Below, one piece after another: positions 1-7,418 of a stretch of 44,104 nucleotides of DNA (within the stretch, counting starts at the first letter, position 1; every line of letters begins with the position of its first letter). Below the pieces are notes generated by a model that saw nothing but the letters and a program-made list of their open reading frames with translations, was not told where the DNA came from and made no database searches. This DNA comes from Sphingomonas sp. AOB5 (lineage in GTDB: Bacteria; Pseudomonadota; Alphaproteobacteria; Sphingomonadales; Sphingomonadaceae): contig NZ_JARNTV010000028.1 in NCBI RefSeq assembly GCF_029433115.1, positions 1 through 44,104 on the forward strand. The letters are read 5' to 3'. The translations under genes and the position numbers were made by a program.

Positions 1-537
1 TTCGGCCTGGGCGGCATCGGCCTGAACGTGATCCAGGGCGCGCGGCTGGCGGGCGCGAACAAGATCATCGGCGTCGATATCAACCCGGATCGCGAGGCAT
101 GGGGCCGCCGCTTCGGCATGACCGAATTCCTCAATTCGAAGGGCATGAGCCGCGAGGACGTGGTTGCCCGGATCGTCGCGATGACCGATGGCGGCGCGGA
201 CTATACGTTCGACGCGACCGGCAACACCGAAGTGATGCGCATCGCGCTCGAGGCATGCCATCGCGGCTGGGGCACCAGCATCATCATCGGCGTGGCCGAA
301 GCGGGCAAGGAGATCGCCACCCGCCCGTTCCAGCTGGTGACGGGGCGCAACTGGCGCGGCACCGCGTTCGGCGGCGCCAAGGGCCGCACCGACGTGCCGA
401 AGATCGTCGACATGTACATGACCGGCAAGATCGAGATCGACCCGATGATCACCCACGTCATGGGGCTGGAAGAGATCAACAAGGGCTTCGACCTGATGCA
501 TGCAGGCGAAAGCATCCGCAGCGTGGTCGTGTTCTGA
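1..537 (+). CDS. frmA: S-(hydroxymethyl)glutathione dehydrogenase / class III alcohol dehydrogenase, 3' part
   Basis: The gene is cut by the left edge; frame 1 is open from base 1 and 178 C-terminal residues are visible. The enzyme oxidises S-hydroxymethylglutathione, formed from formaldehyde and glutathione, with NAD+; it is cytosolic. The visible part starts inside the Rossmann GxGGIG nucleotide-binding loop, followed by GVDINPD, whose Asp would bind the NAD ribose. It then runs through family-typical stretches such as HRGWG, TRPFQLVTGR and FGGAKGR to a C-terminal FDLMHAGESIR. These closely resemble what I know of E. coli FrmA. The catalytic-zinc N-terminal half lies outside the window and cannot be checked. 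A tRNA-Ser gene on the opposite strand follows 10 bases after the stop. Confidence 0.93.
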   Translation, partial: FGLGGIGLNVIQGARLAGANKIIGVDINPDREAWGRRFGMTEFLNSKGMSREDVVARIVAMTDGGADYTFDATGNTEVMRIALEACHRGWGTSIIIGVAEAGKEIATRPFQLVTGRNWRGTAFGGAKGRTDVPKIVDMYMTGKIEIDPMITHVMGLEEINKGFDLMHAGESIRSVVVF

Positions 538-547
538 TGTCTGGAAG

Positions 548-638
548 TGGCGGAGCGGGAGGGATTCGAACCCTCGATACGGTTTTGCCGTATACTCACT
601 TTCCAGGCGAGCGCCTTCGACCACTCGGCCACCGCTCC
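548..638 (-). tRNA. tRNA-Ser (anticodon GGA)
   Basis: On the minus strand the acceptor arm GGAGCGG (638-632) pairs with CCGCTCC (558-552). The anticodon arm is CTCGC-CTGGAAA-GTGAG, giving anticodon GGA at 604-602, which reads UCC and UCU. A long class II variable arm (TACGG-CAAAA-CCGTA) and a T arm with GGTTCGAATCC follow. The discriminator G at 551 is followed by an encoded CCA (550-548). The long variable arm and the anticodon fix this as serine. Confidence 0.97.
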
Positions 639-716
639 GCATGCTCTGGAAGGCGCGTGACCTAGCGGTTGCGCGCGGGCTAGGCAAGCGGTGCCGGGCA
701 TGTCAGGTTTCGCGCC

Positions 717-1616
717 ATGCTGAAGCCCCTGATCGCGCTGACTGCGCTTGCCGCCGCCCTTCCCGCAATTGCCCAGACCGCCGCGCTTTCGGGCCGTCCG
801 CCACAGGCGACGCCAGCCTCTGCCGATGCATTGCCCGAGGACTGGAAGGCCATTCCCGACAACGAGATTCTGGTCGTCACGCTGAAGGGCGGGCATCAGG
901 TCTTCATCCGCCTCGCCCCCCGCTATGCCCCGGCGCATGTCGCCAATATCCGCAAGCTGGCCGAGGCGCATTGGTGGGACGGCACCAGCGTGTACCGGGT
1001 GCAGGATAATTACGTCTCGCAATGGGGCGGTGGAACCCAGAAGACCGAATTACCGGGTCTCGTGATCCCCAATCCGCCGCCCGAATATGAGTGGAACTAT
1101 TGGGACGGCGTCACGACGCTGACCAAGGCCGATCCCTATTCGGTGAAATCCGGGCACAGCGCCGATGGCTGGCCGCTGGCGACCGACGGGACCAAGACCT
1201 GGATGCCGCATTGCTATGGCATGGTCGGCGTTGCCCGCGATCTGGCGCCGAGTACCGGATCCGGGTCGGAACTGTACGCAGTGATCGGCCATGCGCCGCG
1301 CCATCTGGATCGCAACATCGCCATTGCCGGGCGGGTGATCGAGGGGATGCGCTGGCTCTCCAGCCTGCCGCGCGGCACCGGCGGCGGGCTGGGGCTGTAC
1401 GAGGATCCGGCGCAATATGTCGGCATCCTGTCGGTTCGGCTGGCGAGCCAGCTGCCCGAGGACGAGCGTCCGCGCTTTCAGTATCGCGCGACCGACAATC
1501 CGCGCTTCGCGGCGTGGATCAAGCTGCGCGAGAACCGCCAGCCGCCCTTCTTCACCTTGCCCGCGGGCGGGGCGGACATCTGCAATGCCGAGGCGCCGGT
1601 TCGCCGCGCGCAGTAA
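717..1616 (+). CDS. Secreted cyclophilin-type peptidylprolyl isomerase
   Basis: 299 residues. The N-terminus (Lys near the start, then LIALTALAAALPAIAQ) is a Sec signal peptide with a likely cut after AIAQ, so the protein should act in the periplasm. After about residue 50 the strand VVTLKGGHQVFIRLAP and the helix YAPAHVANIRKLAEAHWWDGTSVYRV match the start of a cyclophilin barrel. Later HFxGxx-like text is replaced by a divergent GMVGVARD and SELYAVIGHAPRHLDRNIAIAGRVIEGM, the usual cyclophilin 'G.V..GM' end. The protein is longer than a minimal cyclophilin (about 165 aa), with a loop insertion near residues 110-165. Catalytic activity is not assured because the canonical Arg/Phe/Trp set is not clearly kept. 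It appears to be a single-gene unit after the tRNA. Confidence 0.82.
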   Translation: MLKPLIALTALAAALPAIAQTAALSGRPPQATPASADALPEDWKAIPDNEILVVTLKGGHQVFIRLAPRYAPAHVANIRKLAEAHWWDGTSVYRVQDNYVSQWGGGTQKTELPGLVIPNPPPEYEWNYWDGVTTLTKADPYSVKSGHSADGWPLATDGTKTWMPHCYGMVGVARDLAPSTGSGSELYAVIGHAPRHLDRNIAIAGRVIEGMRWLSSLPRGTGGGLGLYEDPAQYVGILSVRLASQLPEDERPRFQYRATDNPRFAAWIKLRENRQPPFFTLPAGGADICNAEAPVRRAQ

Positions 1617-1817
1617 GGCCTTAGAGTCGCGGAACTTCGCTCATTCGTGACCTTTGGCCGAGGGGAAACGCGCATTTTGGCGCAAGCGAGCAGCGCCATG
1701 TGGATCGGGTTCCGACGGTTCAAAGAGCAGGTGCCGAAGCCGAGCAGCCGAAATCCAACATTGCAAGGCTGATCGATCGCTGGCCCTGACCGGCTGTCAG
1801 GAGAAGCGGCGGGGGCT

Positions 1818-2405
1818 TTACTTCCCGACCCAGTCGGCGACCTGTTCGGCGATCTGGTTCGCAGCCTGATTGAGCGCCACGCCTACCGGGGTGGCTTCGA
1901 TCACCGAAACGGGCACCCGGGCCTCGAAGCGGCGTTTTTCGAATACGGCCGCGTTGCCGCGCACCAGCGTCGCGTCATAGATCACGACCGCTTCGTTGGT
2001 GCCCGCATCGACGCCGAAGCTGCGCAACTCGCCGGTGAGTTGGGCGCCGGGATCGACCTGGGACTGGCGGCCGCTGAGCACGACGCGGCCGGTGCGCACC
2101 GTCACCGTGTCGGCGAGCAGGCGCGCGAAGAGGCGCGACGGCATCTCGACCCATTGCGCGTCCTTCACATAGGCGATGGCGACTCCGCCCGAGCGGACCG
2201 GTACGCGCGATGTGGCGAGTTCCTGCGGCACCACCGGCACGCCGATGGTGATGGTCGGGCTGGTGCCGGAATTCTGCACCTCTCCGGCAGGGATCGTCGC
2301 CGCATGCTGCAGGGTCAGCAGCGAGGGCGGCGGCTTGGCCCCGAACGAGATGCAGGCGGACAGGCCCAGTGCGAGGGGCAGGGCGAGCAGAGCGTGTGTC
2401 TTCAT
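1818..2405 (-). CDS. ABC-type transport auxiliary lipoprotein of the Mla/Pqi type
   Basis: 195 residues. The N-terminus MKTHALLALPLALGLSAC is a lipoprotein signal with an LSAC lipobox, so the mature protein starts at Cys18 and is probably outer-membrane anchored. The rest fits the ABC-transport auxiliary family (PqiC-like), with an RSGGVAIAYVKDAQWVEMPSRL-like segment typical of that fold. It is the last gene of the operon mlaE-mlaF-mlaD-lipoprotein, 10 bases after the MCE gene. Inference: it links the inner-membrane lipid transporter to the outer membrane, in place of the MlaA/MlaC parts that are not encoded here. Confidence 0.85.
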   Translation of the reverse strand: MKTHALLALPLALGLSACISFGAKPPPSLLTLQHAATIPAGEVQNSGTSPTITIGVPVVPQELATSRVPVRSGGVAIAYVKDAQWVEMPSRLFARLLADTVTVRTGRVVLSGRQSQVDPGAQLTGELRSFGVDAGTNEAVVIYDATLVRGNAAVFEKRRFEARVPVSVIEATPVGVALNQAANQIAEQVADWVGK

Positions 2406-2415
2406 GCCGTGATCC

Positions 2416-3378
2416 TCACTTCTTCTCGTAGTCGGGCAGCTTGGGCGCGCCGATCAGCCCGCCGGCGCCACCCTGATCGAGCTTTTCGGCGACCGACGTC
2501 AGCGCCAGCGCCATCTGGCGCAGGTCCTGGATCAGCTGGCCGACCTCGGGGATGGTTTTCTTGGAGAAGGCCTGCAGGCCCGGCCGCGCATCGCCGATGG
2601 TGGCGTCGAGCGTCTCCATGCTGCGCTGCGCGGACTGGATCGTGCGGTTCAGATTGGCGACCATCGGCCGTACCTCGTCGGCGAGCAGGCCGTTGGTGGT
2701 GCCTGCCAGATTGCCGATCTGTTCGGCGGCAAGTCCCGCCTTCTGGATCGTGATCCGCGTCTCGGCCAGCGTCGCCGCGATCTCCGGCCCGCGATCCGCC
2801 AGCGCGCGGCTGAGGCGATCGGTATTCGCGAGGATACCGGCGATCGAGGCCTGATTCTTGTCGCCGAGCAGCTCGGTTAGCCGCTCGGTCAGCGTCGAGA
2901 GGCGTTCTAGCAGGCGCGGCGCGGAGTTGAGCAGCGCACCGAGACCGCCGGGCTTGGGCGGGATGGTGGGCACGCCGAGCGGGCAGGCCGAGCGCGGATT
3001 CTCACGCGGGCATTCGATCGGCGGGGCATCCTTCACCGCACCGTCGAGCTGGATCGTGCTGGTGCCGGTGAAGCTGCCCAGGATGGTGGCGGTGGTCCCC
3101 TGAAGGATCGGCACTTCACCCTTCACCGCGATCCGCACGCGGACCAGGCTGGGATCGTCCTTCCAGAACGCGATCTCCTTGACGATGCCCGAAGGCACGC
3201 CGGAGAAGGTAACGGTCGAACCGGGACTGACGCCATCGACCGACTGTTTGAAGAAGATGTCGTATTCACGCTCGTCGGCAGTGCCGAGGCGGGCGAGCCA
3301 GACGGTGAACAGCGCGAGGACGAGGAGCAGGATCAGCACCACGGCGCCGACCAGCACATGATTCGAACGAGTTTCCAT
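2416..3378 (-). CDS. mlaD: MCE/MlaD-family phospholipid-binding protein
   Basis: 320 residues. One membrane helix lies near residues 8-29 (VLVGAVVLILLLVLALFTVWLA), then an MCE domain at about 38-120 containing FFKQSVDGVSPGSTVTFSGV and LGSFTGTSTIQLDG. The C-terminal half (about 150-310) is rich in helix-forming heptads (LLERLSTLTERLTELLG and following), typical of long MCE proteins that form a periplasmic tunnel. It is longer than E. coli MlaD (about 183 aa) because of this tail. The gene starts 7 bases after the ATPase gene stop. Role by family: periplasmic substrate-binding ring of an ABC lipid transporter in the inner membrane. Confidence 0.92.
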   Translation of the reverse strand: METRSNHVLVGAVVLILLLVLALFTVWLARLGTADEREYDIFFKQSVDGVSPGSTVTFSGVPSGIVKEIAFWKDDPSLVRVRIAVKGEVPILQGTTATILGSFTGTSTIQLDGAVKDAPPIECPRENPRSACPLGVPTIPPKPGGLGALLNSAPRLLERLSTLTERLTELLGDKNQASIAGILANTDRLSRALADRGPEIAATLAETRITIQKAGLAAEQIGNLAGTTNGLLADEVRPMVANLNRTIQSAQRSMETLDATIGDARPGLQAFSKKTIPEVGQLIQDLRQMALALTSVAEKLDQGGAGGLIGAPKLPDYEKK

Positions 3379-3385
3379 CAGCCCC

Positions 3386-4225
3386 TCACGTCCTTTTGCC
3401 GGTGGCGCGGGCTTTTCCCTTTTCCCGTTCGCCGCTGGCCACTGCCGCGCGTCCGCGCGGGCCGTTGAAATATTCCTGGATCCACGGATGATCCAACGCG
3501 AGCAGCTCGTCGATGGTGCCGACCGCGATCACTTTCCTGTCCGCGAGCACCGCGACCCGATCGCAGATGGCGTAGAGCGTATCGAGATCGTGGGTGATGA
3601 GGAAGACCGTGAGCCCCAGCGTCTTCTGAAGCGCGGCGGTCAGTTCGTCGAACGCCGCCGCACCGATCGGATCGAGGCCGGCGGTCGGCTCGTCAAGGAA
3701 CAGCAATTCGGGATCGAGCGCGAGCGCGCGGGCAAGCCCGGCACGCTTCTTCATGCCGCCCGAAAGCTCGGAGGGATATTTGGGCGCGGCCTCGGCTGGC
3801 AGGCCGGTCATCACCACCTTGTACGAGGCGATCTCCTGAAGCAGCGCCTCGTCGAGCTTGGGATAGAATTCCTTGATCGGAACCTGGACGTTTTCCGAGA
3901 CGGTGAGGGTCGAGAACAGCGCGCCGCCCTGGAACAGCACGCCCCAGCGCTTGCGGATCTCGACCGCGTCGGTCTCCTCGACGCCGATCGTATTCTCGCC
4001 GAACACCTCGATGCTGCCTTCGAGCGGGGTCTGCAGCCCGATGATCGAACGCATCAGCACCGATTTGCCGGTGCCCGATCCGCCGACCACGCCGATGATC
4101 TCGCCGCGGCGCACGTCGAGATCGAGGCCGTCATGGATCACCTGATCGCCGAAGCAATTCTTCAGCCCGCGCACCTTGATGATGCAATCGTCGCCCGATC
4201 CGGCGGATTTGCGCTGCGCGGTCAT
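3386..4225 (-). CDS. mlaF: ABC transporter ATP-binding protein of the Mla lipid transporter
   Basis: 279 residues. The Walker A motif GGSGTGKS is near residue 50, the ABC signature LSGGMKKR near 150, Walker B LLFLDEPTAGLDP follows, and the switch His is in FLITHD. The C-terminal tail is basic and low-complexity. Its ATG overlaps the stop of the upstream permease gene by 4 bases (ATGA at 4225-4222), implying coupled translation with its membrane partner. It supplies energy for phospholipid movement between the membranes. Confidence 0.94.
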   Translation of the reverse strand: MTAQRKSAGSGDDCIIKVRGLKNCFGDQVIHDGLDLDVRRGEIIGVVGGSGTGKSVLMRSIIGLQTPLEGSIEVFGENTIGVEETDAVEIRKRWGVLFQGGALFSTLTVSENVQVPIKEFYPKLDEALLQEIASYKVVMTGLPAEAAPKYPSELSGGMKKRAGLARALALDPELLFLDEPTAGLDPIGAAAFDELTAALQKTLGLTVFLITHDLDTLYAICDRVAVLADRKVIAVGTIDELLALDHPWIQEYFNGPRGRAAVASGEREKGKARATGKRT

Positions 4226-5322
4226 ATCCAGCCGATCTCGCTGAAGAACACCGCGAAGAAGGCGTCGAGCACGATCACGAGGAAGATCGCCTGGACGACC
4301 GCGGTGGTGGTGCGGTGGCCGACCTGCTCGGCGTCACCCTCGACCAGCATGCCCTGGAAACAGCCTGCGATGGCGATGATCGCGCCGAACACCGGCGCCT
4401 TGATCAGGCAGACATAGAGGTCGCTCATCGGCACCACTTCGCGGATCTTCGAGATGAAGGTGACCGGCGGGATATCCAGCGCGATCCAGCACAGCAGGCC
4501 GCCGCCGATGATCCCGATCAGCGAGGAATAGAAAGCGAGCAGCGGCATCATCAGCACCACGGCGATGACGCGGGGCAGGACGAGCGCCTCCATCGGCGAG
4601 ACGCCGATGGTGCGCATCGCGTCGATCTCCTCGGTCAGCTTCATCGTGCCGAGCTGTGCCGCGAAGGCCGATCCGGAGCGCCCGGCGACCATGATCGCGG
4701 TCATCAGCACGCCGAGTTCGCGCAGGGTGATGCGGCCGACCAGGTTGATCGTGAACATCTCGGCGCCGAACTGCTTGAGCTGCACCGCGCCCTGCTGCGC
4801 GATGACGATGCCGATCAGGAAGCTCATCAGCCCGATAATGCCCAGCGCCGAGACGCCGACCACTTCGAACCGCTGGACGGTGGCGTTGAAGCGGAAGCGA
4901 TGCGGGTGGCGCACGACATGCCAGAAGGCGAGCACGGTTGCGCCCATGAAGCCGAGCAGGCCGTAAAGCGTATGGCCGGCGGTGACGACCGCATCGCCGA
5001 TCTCGCCCAGCACGCGGTTGAACGGTGCCTGTGGTTTGGCCGGGCGGGCGATCGGGTGTTCCGCGGCGGCGACCTGCTCCAGCAGATGTTGGGCGTCGGG
5101 GCCGAGACCCTCGATGGTCGCGTTGCGTGTCTTGGCGAACCGATGGACGATCCAGGCGCCCACCGTATCGATCCGCTCGACCTTGCTCAGGTCGATCCGG
5201 GTGACGTCGCCATGCCATGCGTCGAGCCGGTCGTGGAGATTGCCGATACGTGCCAGCGACAGATCGCCGGTAAAGGCGATGGTGCCGTCGGCTCCCTGTG
5301 CGAAATCGGCGTCTCCACTCAT
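4222..5322 (-). CDS. mlaE: STAS-MlaE fusion, lipid ABC transporter permease
   Basis: 366 residues from the ATG at 5322. An earlier in-frame ATG at 5403 would add 27 residues without family character and would run into the start of the divergent HAD gene, so I prefer 5322. Residues 1-95 form a STAS-like domain (GTIAFTGDLSLARIG, then IDLSKVERIDTVGAW), equivalent to the separate MlaB of E. coli. Residues 110-366 are the MlaE permease, with several membrane helices and the conserved stretch AGRSGSAFAAQLGTMKLTEEIDAM. It is the first gene of the four-gene operon. The promoter must lie in the 61 bases between this start and the HAD gene start. Confidence 0.93.
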   Translation of the reverse strand: MSGDADFAQGADGTIAFTGDLSLARIGNLHDRLDAWHGDVTRIDLSKVERIDTVGAWIVHRFAKTRNATIEGLGPDAQHLLEQVAAAEHPIARPAKPQAPFNRVLGEIGDAVVTAGHTLYGLLGFMGATVLAFWHVVRHPHRFRFNATVQRFEVVGVSALGIIGLMSFLIGIVIAQQGAVQLKQFGAEMFTINLVGRITLRELGVLMTAIMVAGRSGSAFAAQLGTMKLTEEIDAMRTIGVSPMEALVLPRVIAVVLMMPLLAFYSSLIGIIGGGLLCWIALDIPPVTFISKIREVVPMSDLYVCLIKAPVFGAIIAIAGCFQGMLVEGDAEQVGHRTTTAVVQAIFLVIVLDAFFAVFFSEIGWI

Positions 5323-5383
5323 CACGGGCACCTTTCCGCGATTTGGACTGGAACGGCAAGGCACGAGGACATTACATGCGTTA

Positions 5384-6073
5384 ATGACCGCTCCCAAGCC
5401 CATGCAGCGTCTTGCAATCTACGACATGGACAAGACGATCACCCGGGCGCCGACCTGGACCGCCTTTCTGCTCCATGCCGCGAAGGCGCGCGCGCCATGG
5501 CGGCTGGCGCTGTTCCCGGCGGCGGCGATCGCCGGCGCGGGATATATGCTGAAGCTGGTCGACCGGGCCGGTCTGAAACAGATCGCCCACCGGATGATGA
5601 TCGGCAAGGCGCTGCCCGAAGCCGATCTGCGCGTGGTGGCGGATGCCTATGCCGATGCGGTGATGGCGGGGAACGTGCTGGCGCCTGCGCTGGCGCGGAT
5701 CGCGGAGGACAAGGCGGCGGGATACCGGCTGGTGCTGGCGACGGCATCGCACGGCTATTATGCGGCGGCGATCGGCGCGCGGCTGGGCTTCGACGATGTG
5801 ATCGCGACGGTGGCGAAGCGCGACGACGCGGGACGCGTGCTTTCGGAGATCGAGGGCGAGAATTGCTACGGCCCGGCGAAGCTCCGCATGGTCGAGGCGT
5901 GGCTGGCGGGGCAGGGGATCGCGCGGGAAGACGCGCAGGTGCGTGCCTATTCGGACCATGTCTCCGACGCGCCATTGCTCGAATGGGCCGACGAGGCGTT
6001 TGCGGTGAATGCGCATGCGCCGCTGGTGGCGCTGGCGGGGGTTAAAGGGTGGCCGGTACTGGACTGGCGCTAG
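5384..6073 (+). CDS. HAD-IB family phosphatase
   Basis: 229 residues from the ATG at 5384; a second in-frame ATG at 5402 (MQRLAIYDMDKT) is equally plausible. HAD motif I is DMDKT, with the nucleophile Asp at about residue 14 and the acid/base Asp two later. Motif II is LATAS; the conserved Lys is in GPAKLRM; motif III is SDHVSDAPLLEWAD. A helical cap follows motif I. HAD-IB members include SerB and phospholipid phosphatases; the substrate here cannot be read from sequence. It is transcribed divergently from the Mla operon and converges on the DUF445 gene. Confidence 0.88.
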   Translation: MTAPKPMQRLAIYDMDKTITRAPTWTAFLLHAAKARAPWRLALFPAAAIAGAGYMLKLVDRAGLKQIAHRMMIGKALPEADLRVVADAYADAVMAGNVLAPALARIAEDKAAGYRLVLATASHGYYAAAIGARLGFDDVIATVAKRDDAGRVLSEIEGENCYGPAKLRMVEAWLAGQGIAREDAQVRAYSDHVSDAPLLEWADEAFAVNAHAPLVALAGVKGWPVLDWR

Positions 6074-6107
6074 GCGTTCGCGCTTCGGTCTGTGCCGTAG
6101 CACAATG

Positions 6108-7379
6108 TTACAGCAGCGTATCCACCGCGTGGATGGTCAAGCCGACCAGCCCGCCCACCAGCGTGCCGTTGATGCGGATATATTGCAGGTCCTTGCCGAC
6201 CGCATTCTCCAGCCGCCCGGTGACGGTCTGCGCGTCCCAGCCCTTGATCGTCTCCGACACCAGCTTGACGATGCCGTCGCCATAGTCGGCCGCGGCGCCG
6301 ACGGCGGTGCGGCGGGCGAAGCGGTTGATCGTGTCGGCCAGGCGGCGGTCGTGCTGGATCGTCTCGCCGAATTGCTTGAGCGCGTCGCCAAGGCGTCCGG
6401 CCATGACGCGTTCGGGATCGCGCGCGGCGCGCAGCAGGGCGGCGCGGCTGGTTTCCCACAGCCCGGCGGTCCAGCTCTGGAAGGCCTGGTTTTCCAGCAT
6501 CTCGTTCTTGAACGCTTCGACCTTGGCGCGAAGCTCGGGCTTATGCTGGAGGTCATGAGCAAGGGTGGCGAGGCCTTCCTCGGCCTTGGCGCGAAGGGGA
6601 TGGTCGGGATCCTCGGCCATGTCGACGATCAGCTTTTCCAGCCCGGCGATGATCTTGTTGGCCAGCGTCTCGTCCAGCCCAGTCCAGCGCATGATGCCGC
6701 CGGCGCGGGCATGGACCATCTCGCGGATCAGATGTTCGTTCGAATCGAGGATGCGTGCGGCCCAGCGGATCATCCCGTCGAGCAACGGCACGTGGCGGTC
6801 GCTGGCGATGGCGGCGGTCAGCGCCTGGCCGAACAATGGCGCGATCTCGATGGCATGCAGGCGGTTCGCCACCATCCCCTTCACCATGCCGCCCAGCCGC
6901 TCCTGATCGAGCGATTCGAGCAGGTCGGCGGCGAGGCGCGAGGCGCCGGTGCCGATGCGGCCGCGGCCCTGTGGGGGATTGGCCAGCCAGCGTCCGGCCG
7001 CGCCCGCCACATCGACGCGGCGCATCCGGCGGGCGACCACGCCGGGGGTCAGGAAATTGTCGCGCAGAAAGGCGGCGAGGGTCCCGGCGATGCGATCCTT
7101 GTTGCGCGGGATGATCGCGGTGTGCGGAATCGGCAAGCCAAGCGGGTGGCGGAAGAGCGCGGTAACCGCGAACCAGTCGGCCAGGCCGCCGACCATCGCC
7201 GCTTCGGCAAAGGCGCGGATAAAGCCGACAACGGGGTGGACCGGCCCTATCGCTCGCGCGGCGATGAACAGGGCGGCCATCGCCACCAGCATGCCGGTCG
7301 CGACCAGACGCATCCGGCGAAGGCCGGGGGGCGGCGGGTCAACCCGGCGAGGGATGCGTGCGAACAGGTTCACACGCAT
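6108..7379 (-). CDS. DUF445 (YjiN-like) inner-membrane protein
   Basis: 423 residues. A membrane helix lies near residues 27-45 (LVATGMLVAMAALFIAARA), followed by the DUF445 hallmark FAEAAMVGGLADWFAVTALF with HPLGLPIPHTAIIP. The long middle is soluble and helical. The protein ends with a second hydrophobic segment (LVGGLVGLTIHAVDTLL). DUF445 proteins have no firmly established function. An internal ATG (MRLVATGM) could be the true start because the ribosome site before 7379 is weak. It sits 39 bases downstream of the RND permease gene in the same direction and may be co-transcribed. Confidence 0.88.
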   Translation of the reverse strand: MRVNLFARIPRRVDPPPPGLRRMRLVATGMLVAMAALFIAARAIGPVHPVVGFIRAFAEAAMVGGLADWFAVTALFRHPLGLPIPHTAIIPRNKDRIAGTLAAFLRDNFLTPGVVARRMRRVDVAGAAGRWLANPPQGRGRIGTGASRLAADLLESLDQERLGGMVKGMVANRLHAIEIAPLFGQALTAAIASDRHVPLLDGMIRWAARILDSNEHLIREMVHARAGGIMRWTGLDETLANKIIAGLEKLIVDMAEDPDHPLRAKAEEGLATLAHDLQHKPELRAKVEAFKNEMLENQAFQSWTAGLWETSRAALLRAARDPERVMAGRLGDALKQFGETIQHDRRLADTINRFARRTAVGAAADYGDGIVKLVSETIKGWDAQTVTGRLENAVGKDLQYIRINGTLVGGLVGLTIHAVDTLL

Positions 7380-7418
7380 CCCAATCGTCGAGAGGCCTTT
7401 AGGTTCACTTGGTGCCGA

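Noticed and set aside
1617..1817. Small gene in the gap between the cyclophilin and the lipoprotein
   Set aside because: The short open frames here lack third-position bias, ribosome sites and recognisable features; the gap appears to be a convergent intergenic region.
5323..5403. N-terminal extension of the MlaE permease to an ATG at 5403
   Set aside because: The 27 extra residues lack family character and would overlap the divergent HAD gene start; MSGDADFAQG at 5322 is more likely.
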